NCBI GenBank assembly: GCA_018524725.1
Contig: JAEUWP010000310.1
Coordinates: 1-64,000 of the forward strand
DNA length: 64,000 bases
Origin: Podaxis mareebaensis
Lineage: Eukaryota > Basidiomycota > Agaricomycetes > Agaricales > Agaricaceae
Reading direction: 5' to 3'
The notes beneath the pieces are model-generated. The model saw only the letters and a program-made list of their open reading frames with translations. It was not told where the DNA came from and did no database searches. A program made the position numbers and the translations under genes. Positions 35,282 to 47,300 of this stretch are shown in pieces (within the stretch, counting starts at the first letter, position 1; each line of letters begins with the position of its first letter).

Positions 35282-36653
35282 ATGATGAGCTTCAGCTTAC
35301 GACATGCAAACCATATAAAGGTACCCATCCCGGCATCGAGCCCAGGCTTCCCAGTTGCCCAACCCATTGAAAGCAGAGTCATGGACAGAGTGATACAAAC
35401 TTTGACTCAACTCTCCCAACTATTCACCGACATCCCACAATCTCTAAAATACTCGATCTTGTTCTCCATTATTTCTGCACTTCCCTTTGTCCCGCACCCT
35501 AAAAAGTTCCCTCAACTTCCAGCCCTACCTCAGGGCATCGAACGGGTCTATGTCATGGTGGGAAATGGAAAAGGCTCCCTGGAATTGCTGATTCCGAGAC
35601 CTGCTACTGGAGAAGACAGGGACTTAGCGCCGCTGTTGTTCGTCCATGGAGGATACGGAAGCACATTCTGTTGGAAAAACTGGATTCCTTACCTTGCAGG
35701 CAAGGGCCGCACGGTATACACTCTTTCGCTTTCCGGTAAGTTACGCTTTCCCTATATGTAAAAACTCTCTTTCACATCTGATGCATACCAAGGACATGGC
35801 TACTCGACTCATCCATCCTTTTACACCTTGCGATCGAAATCTTACTTTGTTAGAGATGTCCTCGCCGTCCTCGAATACATCGCCTCAAATAATGAGCATT
35901 CTAGTCTCCCACCCATGTTAATTGGCCATTCCGGAGGAGGGGGTCTCACTCAATACACAGTTGACGTACACGGTACCCCGCTACGCAATCAGAACTGGAT
36001 CAGTGGCATGATCGGTGTTGATCCGTTCCCTCCGCAAGGTGGACTTGCGGTGTGCATTGCTTTCTTCGTCCCTGACCATAACCAACCACTATCAACACGG
36101 TATTAATAGATATCTCAATTGGTTCTTCCTTGACCCCTGACTCGTCTTCCACTTGATGCTCGATCCCTATCGTCTCCTCTCAACACCCAGCTCGCAAGCC
36201 GTGCATTCTTCGGTGAATATTACAACCACTTGCTTCATCATTCTCAGAAAGCATCACACAACGATAGCGACACCGTACCCGAAGGTTATATGCAGCAAAT
36301 GACCAAGGAAGAAAGTGTCGTCTGGCCCAGTGGAATGATACTCCCGTTTATTAATACCCAGCGCATCCTACAGAATTTGACGTTTGCGAAAGGGACGGTG
36401 CAGACTCAACGGATTCATTTGATCGCTGGCAAATAGGACGCTTTGATGTCACCAGATATCATGCGCCGTGCGCAGAATGCGTATGGGTGTGGGCTGGATT
36501 TGATCGAACGCGCTGGTTTGTTTCGCTTCTGTATCAGACTTGGATCCGCTTTCTCATGACTACGATCAAATAGGCCATCGTCTCATGCTGGACGCGCCTT
36601 GGGAAGAAGGTGCTAAATGTGTAGATAAGAAGCTTCAGGAATGGGGTCTCTAG
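35282..36653 (+). pseudogene. Alpha/beta-hydrolase, broken
   Basis: The start is uncertain; an ATG at 35282 begins MMSFSLRHANHIKVPIP and the frame is open further upstream. Oxyanion-loop motif HGGYGSTFCWKNWIPYL, then an intron (35733-35793), then GHGYSTHPSFY and the nucleophile elbow LIGHSGGGGLTQY, typical of AB-hydrolase fold esterases. Downstream homologous text (YLNWFFLDP, ASRAFFGEYYN, EESVVWPSGMI, MLDAPWEEGAKCVDKKLQEWGL) is interrupted by a TGA after LDP (about 36139), a one-base frameshift at about 36178, and a TAG after IHLIAGK (36434). Three independent lesions argue for a pseudogene rather than missed introns. Original substrate unknown. Confidence 0.75.
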
Positions 36654-36689
36654 GTATGCTGCATGGTGATCCATTATAAACTACGCCAC

Positions 36690-37200
36690 CGATGTCATGA
36701 CGTTGTATCCCTTGTCCAACCGTACGAAGTCCCAGTTCTAGCTAACATCGCACTACATTGTTCAGTCTCATCCTCAAGTACGTCTCTGGCAAAGGTGATC
36801 CTTATACCCACATCCTCAATTCCAGCGTACCCTTTCGTTGTGTTGGAGTCACTGTCGGAACTCATTACTTGTGCTTGAGAAAGAACCGTTTTTTGAAGTT
36901 GCCGGTTGCGTTCAACATGGTGACTGTGGCAGGAATTAACACCTATCATCATAGGCAGTGACCTATTAACAAAACTCTCGCAGTCAGAAGAGGACGAACG
37001 ACTCACTCCCATTGGCTCAAGGAGCACAGCCGATCCTCGTGCTCGTTAATCCAGCTGCAACTGTGACGGTAAGACCTTGTAACACAAATACTACATATAC
37101 GATCGCATGTTCGATGACTATATCCACGATTGCCCGTAGTACGAGACACTATTCCGACTGCTTCAAGTGATAACAATATTTCGTTGCCCAATCTCCCAAG
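36690..37200 (-). pseudogene. Relic of a third copy of the membrane protein family
   Basis: Minus-strand text matches the C-terminal third of the flanking genes: a damaged AIVDIVIEHAIVYVVFVL helix, LLEPMG next to an intron-like GTGAGT, VLIPATVTM, then ERNRQLQKTVLSQAQ and GIRITFARDV. Frame changes and stops break it in at least three places. It lies between the two intact paralogs, so the three form a local tandem array interrupted by the hydrolase pseudogene. Confidence 0.65.
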
Positions 37201-37765
37201 CTAGGATTGAAGTCAAATGAGTACAATGTCAAGTTTTGTCTACATGGGACCACCTTGAGCATTGTTGAGATATCCTTTCCGTTGTCCGGCTAGGCTCTGG
37301 GGACATTATGTCCTGGTCGATTTGGAAAGGATTTGGAAAATTAGCTTTCTCGATGCCCATTACGTTATCATTGGACGTAGATATCAGGATGCCTACAGAT
37401 CTAATGCGTCATGTAATGATAGGAAAATTTGAGGGCTCCCGTGATAAGGCATGCAGCCCAACTGTGAGCTCCTGCTGATTTGTCCGGGTTTGTAATTGTA
37501 GGGTCATAGGTCTCTCGCTACGAACATCATTACAAGAATATTCACTCCATGTTCATGTGATACAAGAGAATTTTATTCTTCTTACACAAAATGTAGAATA
37601 TATTCTATAAATTACAACGCCACACTCACCCTGAATATGGGTGGAATACGTAGCACAGAACAACAAGAAACATAAGTCAACACATTTCCCTGCATGCTGA
37701 TACTATCCCCCTCGGACGTATCAAGGCACGATGTCCTTCGGAATGTTGGGGCACGTTGATCCATG

Positions 37766-39110
37766 TCATAAAGTCTCCTCGCCAGCTGAATGACTACTCT
37801 TGGCAAATGTGATGCCTAGCTCTGCATCCTCGGTAGCAGCACCTTTTTCTCCGTTGGGATTAGCCGCCTGAAGTTGAGAAGGGATAGTCGTCTGAAATTG
37901 TCGATTACGATGCATCCCCACCCGAATGACAATCGAGGCAGGAATCAGAGCCTGAAAAGGTACGAAGGTGAGGCTACAAGTGGCAGGTACTAGAAATGAC
38001 CGAGACTTACGGCCATGGGCTCCAGGAGACCCGCAAGGATAATAGCAACCGTTGAGCCAATAGCGAACGTTACAGTCAGTGGAAGCACGATAGCGGTATA
38101 CAGTGCTCCGGACTCAACGATCATGATTATGATTGCCTTGTAGTACGAGGTCCTACTTCGACTGAAAGAAGTAGTCGTAACAACACCTCGACGCCAGACT
38201 TCCCAAGCGATGAATGAAGTCGAATAAGCCTGCGTTGCCATTCCTAGTGTCCAGGCCGAGACTGCCATATGACGAACAAACTCTTCTGACGCGCCGTGCC
38301 AGATCTTGTGGACCATTACAATTCCACATGCTGAATAAATAGTCCGGGTAAGAAAAGAGTTCGAGCGTTGCCGTGAGTCTAATTTACCTGTACTGCCGAC
38401 AAGGGTGATGATCTGGATGTAATGATCAGCCAGAGTCCAAGTGCGAGAGAAGGGATGAAGAGGTGAACGGACAGGTGGTAAACAAATTAAAGCGGCACGG
38501 TTGTGGAATAAGATCCACACTCGCCAAACCATGATCGCGTCGCCAATTGAGACCTATGAAGCTTGAGATGATGGCAAAAAGGCAAACAATGGGACACAAC
38601 ATACGTTGATAAGAGAACAAACATTTGAGATCTTGTAGAATGTTGTCGAACCGATTGTCCAATACAATACTATTTGGACGAGAGCATTTGGTTGGTCAGC
38701 AAGAGCGACAAAGCTCTTGAACATCATGCTCTGTTGCACAACAACGATCATAGTTGTGATAACGAATTGAATGCATACGGCGGTGAGCAGAACCCTAGAC
38801 ACACGAAATCGGTTCAAGCAACTTGACGTGGCCAAAGTAGACAAGTTTCCCACCAGTGGATAGGCTGGCCTGAAGTACGTTGTCCGACCAAGACGTAGAT
38901 GCATGCAGGGAAAACGATCAAGCTGACTAGGGTATGAGCAAAAGTGAAGTCGCCGAATGAGGGTATAACGCACTAGGCACCTATGTGGATTGGTTAATAG
39001 GTGACGACGCGAGAGGCAAAAAATGCGGTACCGTATAGGATTGACATGCCAGCTACTGCCGCCATGTTAGCAGTAGCAACGGGTCGTACACTATCATTGA
39101 TAGCATCCAT
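37766..39110 (-). CDS. Multi-pass membrane protein of a fungal expanded family (copy 2)
   Basis: Paralog of 32605-33902, same strand and same exon plan. The ATG at 39110 begins MDAINDSVRPVATANMAAVA. Exon 1 ends at 39032 and the 7-nt microexon GTGCCTA is 38980-38974. Exon 3 starts at 38922 (LIVFPACIYVLVGQ), and the frame continues through VWRVWILFHNRAALI, WTLGMATQAYSTSFIAWEVWRRG and IMIVESGALYTAIVLPLTVTFAIG. The last exon (ALIPASIVIRVGMHRNRQFQ) leads to a hydrophilic tail ending HSAGEETL, TGA at 37768-37766. Several predicted membrane helices; function unknown. No damage seen once the introns are removed. Confidence 0.75.
38974..38980 (-). other. 7-nt microexon in membrane protein copy 2
   Basis: GTGCCTA lies between CACATAG and GTGCGT, at the same coding position as 33769-33763. 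It completes LYGAYLIVFPAC. Confidence 0.75.
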
Positions 39111-40139
39111 GGTGTATTGCGAGGAAATAGCGGACCCAGTTGAAGGTGTTGGAGCGGGAAGGAATCTGTTCGGTTATTTATACTCTCTAGAATATTTTGC
39201 AGCTTTGCGTACGATCAAATGGCCTCGGCAACTGTATTCGGAGAAACTAGCGATGGCATCACTATGGAACATGCATATCATCAAAAAGACTGTTGATGGG
39301 CGGGGTATCACCTATCCAAACTTGGACAGCAGGGCTTGGAGACCGTGTGGGAACATATCATATTCTCATTATGTTTCGACACATCATCCAACACTGTTTG
39401 AACATCAGAGAAATGTTTACCTGCGTGATAATCGCTGGGTTTTAAGGGAAAAGGGATCTGGAGGAGAGAAAGTGATAGTACAGCCCTCCTTCGATTCACC
39501 AACCACTATACATCAGAGTGAAAGGAGTGAGAATGAGACCGAAAACCCGGTACCAAGGCAGTTTCCCCGTTCGATACAAAAGGGTAGTATCGATTTCTGT
39601 TTTGCCTCTCCGCCTAGGTTGAATATGACACATGACATAGTCAAGTCCGAGCAGTGTGCTTCCGTCTCGATCCTGATCCTCTCCTGTCGCTTCCACGCCA
39701 GCTCATGCCAATTAGCATCCAGGATGAAACTGGGCTTCCATTTCTAGCGTGCGATGTGAGGGTGGAGGAAACCGGGAGGAACGAATCCGGCGGCGGTCCG
39801 GCTGGACCAGGTACTGAAATAGGTGATATCCCGTTGGATTACATAGGATTCCATTCGTGTCATCGTGAGGGTTCGCTAGTGGTGTCTTTACAGTATAGAC
39901 CTAGGGCGTACTTTGGGACCGGAAAAGCCAGGCCATTACGAGTAATCCGGACTGGGGGGCATCGCGGACGGGAATGATCATCCGTTTGGAACACGTCAAG
40001 CAGTGATGGCGAGATCAGAATGTTCAGCAGTTGTGATGAGCTTGCTGTCTCAGGGCCATCAGAAAATAACGTTGGCTCGGGGGGTGAGCGATACCGCAGG
40101 TCTTGCCCTCCTCACCTTCTACCTATCTCTGGTTGCAAC
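39111..40139. other. Intergenic region with a long fortuitous open frame
   Basis: A plus-strand frame is open for 248 codons at 39001-39747, but it begins antisense to the membrane gene's first exon, has no ATG at the listed beginning, no domain and no signal. I do not call it a gene. The rest is upstream sequence of the wax-synthase-like gene. Confidence 0.4.
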
Positions 40140-41452
40140 ATGAAGGACCGAAGTCCATATTCGCCGTTCCTGCACCTCCTTACGCAGTTCCTCGTCTTTC
40201 TCACCTTGATCTTCCCGTCTTCCTTCCCTACCATCCTTCGCCGGTTGTTCTTCGTACCTATAGCCGCCATCGTATACCACATCGCGTTTTGTTCCTCGAC
40301 TGGTGACAGAACAACGGACTTTGGTATTGGCCCAGCAGTGATTTCGCAAGGTGTCATCGCGCTCGACTTCGTGTTACTCCATGATCCCAGGAAGGAGCTT
40401 AGGAGGAAACGGACGAATGGGAATGCCGAGAATAAAGGAGAAGGCTGCGATGGAGGTCCAGGGAAAACTATTCAGCAACGCGTCGATTGGGCTCTTGCGC
40501 TCCTTGTCAACCCCCGTGGCTACGGTTGGTCGTTTGAACCATCTCCTGGCGTTCTCCCGGCTCGACCACCCGCGGACGTCACTCGGGCAAAATTTCTCCT
40601 CGGACAACTCAGAGAAGTGCTCCTCTGCGCTGTCATTGAGATCATTTCGTATATTTTGAACGTTATCAATCCGGCCCTTCACCTCGAAAGCGGAATTTGG
40701 GGATCAAATGCGGATTTGAGGTGGAGAACGGTCGCCGTCTTGGGTGTTGCCGCAGCTGCATATGCGAGGGTGAATATGTTGTACTGCCTGAGTGCGACGG
40801 CAACTGTCGCAACCGGCCTGTCGAAGCCCCAAGCATGGCCCAACCTGTTCGGAAACCTTTGGGATGCCTGGAGTGTGAATGCCTTTTGGAGGTGAGTATC
40901 AGCTCTCTGAGTTCTTGGAATCTCCCCTTACATAGCAACCTCCTCACTCCGGAATGCAGTCGCGTTTGGCATCAACTCATCCGGAGGGTAAGCCTCCAAA
41001 CGTGCATGTCGATTCTCTGCCAACTGACTTCAATTTAGCCGCTAATCTCGATTACCAACACCATTCTGCCGTCGACGAAAGGTGCACGTGGCGGAGGATA
41101 CGACCTTCTTCGCCTGTTCGTTCTCTTCTTCGTGTCTGGGGTCATCCACGCCGCTGGGGAATATATGATGTTGAACGCCTTCAGCCTCGAGTCACTTCTG
41201 TTCTTCGCGCTTCAGCCTGTTGCCATCGCTTGCGAAAAATTTATCCTGCGCTTATTCCGCACCAAGAGTCCAAACACTTACGGAAAGATCCTCGGGTACC
41301 TGTACGTCCTTCTCTGGTTCACGTGGACTGGTCCATTGTTCCTCGACCCTATGATCAAGGGAGGCATGTTCGAAGATGAAAAGGGGACATTGGGCCATAC
41401 AGTTGTGCGTTCTGTACTTCCAAAACTTGGCATTGACTTGAGACTTCGGTGA
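40140..41452 (+). CDS. Wax-synthase-like membrane-bound acyltransferase (MBOAT-related)
   Basis: Three exons (40140-40891, 40960-40987, 41039-41452) give 397 aa. The exons join in phase: AFWR, then a 28-nt exon SRVWHQLIRR, then PLISITNTILP. It is an integral membrane protein with hydrophobic segments at the N-terminus (FLVFLTLIFPSSFP), the centre and the C-terminus. The conserved region SVNAFWSRVWHQL and the histidine in FFVSGVIHAAGE match the wax synthase domain used by fungal acetyltransferases and related enzymes of terpenoid and other secondary metabolism. Likely an ER enzyme transferring an acyl group to a hydroxyl; the substrate is unknown and no biosynthetic cluster is visible. An in-frame ATG at 40020 would add 40 residues; I prefer 40140. 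Confidence 0.8.
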
Positions 41453-41726
41453 ATTGGTTTATGGGGAGGGGGTAATACGGTTATGAATTGTGTCCTAATA
41501 CCTCTATGATATGATTGATAAAAAAGCGAACTCCTTGTTCGGATTGTACATGCTATCTCTCGCCTTGTACATTTCAGGTGCTAAAATGATGTTAGGATCG
41601 TTACGCAGATGATGTTTTGCATAATCCTCGGATTGACTTGGCTAGACATTCTTCTCGTAACACTTCTACATCATTACAAGGCTCGAGAACGCTGTCAACC
41701 CAACTGTGCTTTACCAGATCGCCTAT

Positions 41727-42003
41727 CTATTTCTTTCCACCCTTCTTTGGAGCCGGGGACGCGGGCTTCTTTGGAGCTGGGGGTACGGGCTTCTTTGGAG
41801 CTGGAGGCGCGGGCTTTTTTGCAAGTGTCGAGGAAGGTTTAGGCGCTGGCTTGGGCGCAGGTTTCTTTCCAGGAGCTGGCTTAGGCGCTGGCTTGGGTGC
41901 AGGTTTCTTCTTGCTTGGGGACGTTTTCGGAGGAGCCTTAGTATCCTTTGTCTTTGGTTTGGAGGCGGGTTGAGGTTTCTTATTGGCTGGACCCTTCTTG
42001 GTG
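41727..42003 (-). repeat. Coding repeats in the Lys/Pro/Ala tail
   Basis: Short units APKKP, PAPKPAPKP and KKPAPPAPKKP repeat about ten times. The DNA repeats visibly too (ggagctggggg..ggcttctttgg on the plus strand), so unit number may vary between strains. Confidence 0.75.
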
Positions 42004-43421
42004 TCGGCACAATGTAGGTTGTATTCTCCGTGAGAATCGCCCGATATCTGGCCGCTGAATTCTGTCCAGCTTGATCGCTCGTCGAGAGTGAGGACATCAT
42101 CGATCTTTGCGGCATCTGTCATCGGCGCAGTCAGTGCCGCATGTCACGGAAAAAGGGGGAGGTGCGCGAACATTTATAGTGCTTGCCACCTTTAGGGTCC
42201 GCCTTGGGTGCACGCTAACGGGCAAAGTTAAGCCACTCGGACAGAATGAAGTGCAAATAGGGGTACCTTGCCCTCATAATTGAACCAAACCCACCCAGTG
42301 GCGGCGACGCGTATTTTGCCGCTTCCCTTTTGCTGGCAGGATTTGACACTCAGCTGATAGTTGCGTGGATAGTCAATGATCATTCGTTGTACCCCTTGAA
42401 GTCGAGGCATACCTCAACGTCACAAGTGGATCCATCGCGGGCCTTTGCACTGACACTACTTTCTTGAAGAGTGCTTGTCTTGGTGGTGAACCTGTTAATC
42501 GAAAGAGGTCTGGATGAGACATTGAAGGATCAACATTAAGTTGGCTCACGTCTGTCCTTGAGAATTGGTAAATTCTGTGGAAGTAGACATTTCTGCTTCC
42601 GCCCCGAACAAATCAGGGATTCCAATGCTGACGCTAAGGTGAGCCTCATAACCGAATGACGAAGCGCCTGATCGCCATTCAATACAAGCTGTACCGGGGG
42701 GAAGGGGAACGTACTGGAAATGGTCCAGCTCGAAGTGGTTTCCTCGCCTATAGAAATCTTAACTGTGCTTGATCCTTCTGTACCAGCTGCATTACCGTGG
42801 AGTGTATTAGTGTTGGTTTGACATTGCGGTTGACCTGGATTAGTTATTAAGTGGGTTGGAGTTTTCGTGGACGTGATCGATGTCGGATACCTTTGGGAAT
42901 AATCTTGACTTGATCATCGCTAACGCAAGTCATGGCCCCCCTGTCCGGGTACTATATCACACATTCTGAGGTAGTTCAAATGCACGAGTTGCGACTTATT
43001 TACCTCCTTCGGATTAGTGACAATGTTCCAACCGCCATCCCCCCAAGTATCCTTAGCATATTTCTCCAACTTGGCCCATCCCGGCACTGGCAGGGAAACA
43101 TCAGGATGAAGTAATGTAGCCAAGTGTTAACCACGATACGTACTCTTCTTTGCTTGATCCACACTCAGTTCGGCGCATTTGCCCGCCCCTCGCCGGTTGA
43201 GGTAGACGGACCCCTGCAAAGCTTCTTCGCCACTTCGAGGAAGACGGTTGACTTGGACGATCCCGTGATCCGGAGGGTATGGCATAGCCAATGCGGGTGC
43301 ATAGGCCAAGATATCAAGTAGGGACAAAAGGAACAGGAAGGATGACTAATGAAAAATCAACATTCAAGGTTCGAATGAACGAAGTAGCGACACCAACTTT
43401 GTGTCTCTGAGTAATAGCCAT
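41727..43421 (-). CDS. Secreted protein with aerolysin-like region and Lys/Pro/Ala-rich tail
   Basis: About ten short exons join in frame from the ATG at 43421 to the stop at 41727, roughly 390 residues. The start MAITQRHK joins by splicing to a hydrophobic SSFLFLLSLLDILAYAPALA, a signal peptide. The middle (exons between about 42830 and 42420) has alternating Ser/Thr and hydrophobic residues (STVKISIGEETTSSWTIS; AEMSTSTEFTNSQGQ), as in the beta-hairpin region of aerolysin/ETX-type pore formers. A C-terminal strand region follows (VAATGWVWFNYEGK; FSGQISGDSHGEYNLHC). The last ~90 residues are a low-complexity tail of KKPAPKPAPKPA-type repeats. The aerolysin link is from pattern only, so the family call is tentative. 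A relic copy lies 3 kb upstream. Confidence 0.6.
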
Positions 43422-46400
43422 TGTGAGTGCAAATGGCAACGTTAGAAGGTTCTGAAGGAGCTGCCGAAGTCGTAAAGTCGTGAGGAGTTGTGCAGTCGTG
43501 AGGTGGTGAGAGCAGTAGGGCTTAGGAGAACCGAAACCAGCGGTTCAGAAGATTAGAAGTGAGGACGGCTTGGGGGAGACCTGCTCCGCGCTTGCTACCT
43601 CATGCACTCAGAAAGCCATTAAATAGTCTTCAGCATCGAACAGCGACGACAAAAGTTACTGTGGTAACCGTAACGCTCGAGAATTGCAACGGTTTCTCCG
43701 TTTGCACCATGCAGAGCAAAAGACAGACGTAGCGGAGACTTGAAGGCAAAAATACGTGTCACGCAGGAGTGATCAAGTTTCTTGGTTGAGTAGCAGAATT
43801 GATGAGAGCTGGGTGTAGACGCGAGACCGGAACAACAGATTTCCTGACCAAGGAAAAATGGCGGGATTCACGGCTTCAGCAGCAGTCAGGAGCTCAAACG
43901 ATCGGGGAATTGGATCAAGACGAGAAAATTGATCACCTGCGGGAATGAACCACACCCCGCCGGTCCGATGCTAATGCCGTGCTGCCGTTCAGTACTCAGT
44001 CTAATTATATGCCCTCGCGACACTGGACTTGTTGATGAACGCATCCGGCGGGTGGATCTGACACAACAAGCTGCCTTCCAATTTTTGGCCGAAGACCGCC
44101 TTTCGCTATGCCGACCCTGATACCAGCGAGCAGGTTGAAGCTGTTGTCCTGGAGATCTATCGAACGGCGGAGGCCCATCGAGAGTTAAGAAACTTGCAGC
44201 AGATGTGACGAGGAGTTGACGGCGATTAGTTCATCAGCATGGTTGCTATTCAAGCCTTGCATCTTCCGATCCAGTCCCGGTGACCTTCGTCTTCACTCAT
44301 CAAACCACAGCCAGGTATCATGCAACACAACAACGATCGCAGAGGCCTTCCATAAACACCTTTACGATGAACCAATGAAACCAATTTTCGGGGCTTCACG
44401 GACACTCAGGACCTGCCATGAAAGAAGAGTGAAGCGCCGAGCAGCCATGTGAATATTGCCATATGGTTCGGGCGAACTTGGTGAACATAGTCCCGCAGAA
44501 GCTATTCAAAGAACAAGCTTGGACCTTGGTCATGCGGTCGTCCACCTCGACTCCTGAGGGCAATATGTTGCATTGCTAGTGCTGTTTTGAGACTAAGACA
44601 GGTGGAAGAACTTGTGTGATGCGAGAGGAAGGCAAGCAGAGGAGGTTCTTGTGCAGCGTGACGAGTCACGCCCATGTCATTGTTTGGACAATTCACTTGT
44701 CCAGGTCGACACCTACCAGCGTAATTCTCCCTTGCGCCCAACCTCTTCGATACAGCATCGTCACACACAAAATTCTGCGTATGCCACCTCAAAGAACGCT
44801 GGTATTGGACAAATCAGTCATCCAGCTCAGGAAGCCCCAGCGGGAACGATTGGTCGTTTCAGTTCACCCCAAATCGAACTCTTTACACAGCCCTCAGAAC
44901 CATCAGCACCTTCTGTCGGCCATAAAAACTCAAAAGGAACGCCATTTAATCAAGCCGTTCGACCTCTCCTCCGCCAAAGCCCTTTAACTGCTATAAAATT
45001 ACCACAATCGTTGTTGAATCGTCGTGAGTGCTAAAGTCCTATCGTTCATTACACCATCGCAATTATCAGGATATCATTACAATTGATATTTCCGTGCCAT
45101 TCCCATAACACTCAATCATAAGTATGCACTGCCGTTATCAGAACCCTCAGGAGTCCTATCCTATTTACGCTTGAGACATGAGATAGACAACTCACCCCCT
45201 TAATCAGATTATACAGTAAACCACCTTGGGGATTAGCCTTTTAGCAGAACGCGACCACTGTGCATCAGTGGGCGACCTCCCTGCATACTCCCTTTCCGCA
45301 GGAAACCCTGCATGTCAGGACCTCCAATCTCATTTCCACTCGCTCGAGTCGTCGTTTATCAGGTGTCCTCTTGCCCTACCTGTCACGCCTAAACACTAGG
45401 TTTTGTTCACACCTCGACAACATATCTCCTTACTACTAAGCCAGTCTCTCATATATGAGATGTGAAAACTCGCAAAAATTGACTCGAAATGGAAGAGAAC
45501 ACACTAAGTATATAATAAGAGCTCTGGCTTTGCACAGCATATTTCTTTTCTGTTCGCAGGTCGTGGGCTTTCGCCATATGGGGAACGTTGGAAGCAGTAT
45601 TCACTCATGTGGTGTAGTCATGTCTCGGACGAAGGGTGGGACATGACCCATTCGCAGGGGACGCGGGGAATACCAAAATAGGACGAAGCTCCGAACATCG
45701 GAAATGCCGATATATATAACTTATAACCCTTTTAGGGGCGGTTCAGAATAATACATGGACGTATCATGATATGGTGCGTCGACTGAAGAAAAAAGGTAGG
45801 GTACACTAACAGAGGACTAGACAACCTGACGCCAGACAAGGTGTAATATCGATAGTGGATAAAGCAACCTGTTCAACGTCCTGCTACCAAACTACCTGCC
45901 CAGCCATCACGATCTCCAATCTCATCATTTACTTATTTTCTCACCCTGCTTCGGATCTTGTGGCGCAAGCTTCTTTGCAGGGGCGCGGGTTCCTGTCATC
46001 GCGCTTCTTCGTTCAAAGGGACACGTCCAGCGTCAGGCTTTATCAGCCCCTGCGACGCAGCAGGCTCTTTAGATGGTCAGGAGTAATCTGTTGTCCTTCT
46101 CCAGGGGGTGCAGGGACTCTGGGCGGCCACTTATTTGCTATAAACTCCCGGGCACTTCGCATCATTCCCGTCACAATTCATTTGCTTTCTATTTGCCGCT
46201 GACCGAACTCCCTTCGTCTATGAAGACAGCCTTTGCAAAGTCTGTCAAAGAAAAGCTTGTGTGCTGGGATAACTATAACGCTTGATCACATTAGGATTTA
46301 ATTTAGCGCCCGAGACGGGGCACCAAGTCAGCGAGGACGAGGGTAAGGAAGTTGTTACCCTCTTCCCTATAATTCAGTCCGACATATTATTACGTATTTT

Positions 46401-46559
46401 AGTACCTTATTCTCTTTGAATGGCTTGACTTCACTTGGTAATTTCATAAGATAAGAGTTAATCACCACTCATTTGACACGGCCTTTCAGCTAGGATCTGA
46501 ATAGTTGAAAGCTATGAATAAAGTCTGAACGGGAAGCGAACACAGCTTACCTACTTACC
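43422..46559. other. Intergenic region, nothing recognised
   Basis: About 3.1 kb upstream of the aerolysin-like gene. Frames of 60-140 codons occur (for example 44612-45034) but lack start context, domains or splice structure. A TATTTAAT string at about 43617-43624 (minus strand) could be a weak promoter element. Confidence 0.45.
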
Positions 46560-47300
46560 TCCCTTGATTAGTAAACCTCCCATAGGTCGATGCTCCTGTG
46601 AAAGTCTGGAACACAGGATTTCGACATTGACTCCAACGTGGAAGTAATTACCGAACTCGGAAGAACCTGATCATGGCTGAGTAAAAAGATGTGAGGATGA
46701 AATGGAAGTTAAACAGCTAACGGGTCACTCCTCAGTGACGGCCTTACTAGTCGTAATCTTGACCATATGGTTACCTTCAGTGCCTTACATTTCCCTCGGG
46801 AGTGCACCAAGGTTACCACAGTGTTGTTGTGGACTTTGACGAGTTGCTACCAAAGGATCTTCGTAAGTGTATTATAACGAGAACGTACGTATCCTTTCAG
46901 ACACGACTTTCACGGGTCGGGATATTAATCCCCGCGTCCAGAAACATTGTTTAGTAACGATTTCGGCTCACCTCTGTCAGATAAATGGGTAACAGTGCTC
47001 CAATCCGCCTTTCATCCATTCGAACCCTGGAGAGAAGCATGGTACTGGGATAAGAAGGTTCTATTTATGTTCACGATGTGCATTTTTCTTGTTGCTTTCA
47101 TGACATAAACTCAGGTCAGAGATCTTGTCAGTCATCATAGACGGTGGTCCCACAAAGCTTCTTCACCACTTCTAGGGCCTCCAACTATATAGTGATCCGA
47201 AGGGTATGGTATACTCATGTGTAGGATAAGATGCCTGGCCAATCAAGAAAACGGGCGGCACCCTTTCACATCCCAAGATCTCATCGCTAAGATATCAGCA
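46560..47300 (-). pseudogene. Decayed copy of the aerolysin-like gene
   Basis: The block at 47140-47290 aligns by eye with 43195-43320, the exon after the signal peptide: both share caaagcttcttc.ccacttc, tccg.agggtatgg.ata and taggccaa-like strings. Upstream blocks at about 46600-46840 and 46980-47060 match the beta-region exons (42600-42800) and the next exon (about 43010-43090) in the same order. No open frame survives. It is an old duplicate in the same orientation. Confidence 0.5.

Noticed and set aside
39001..39747. 248-codon plus-strand open frame
   Set aside because: It begins antisense to the membrane protein's first exon, lacks an ATG at its start, and shows no domain. Probably chance openness.
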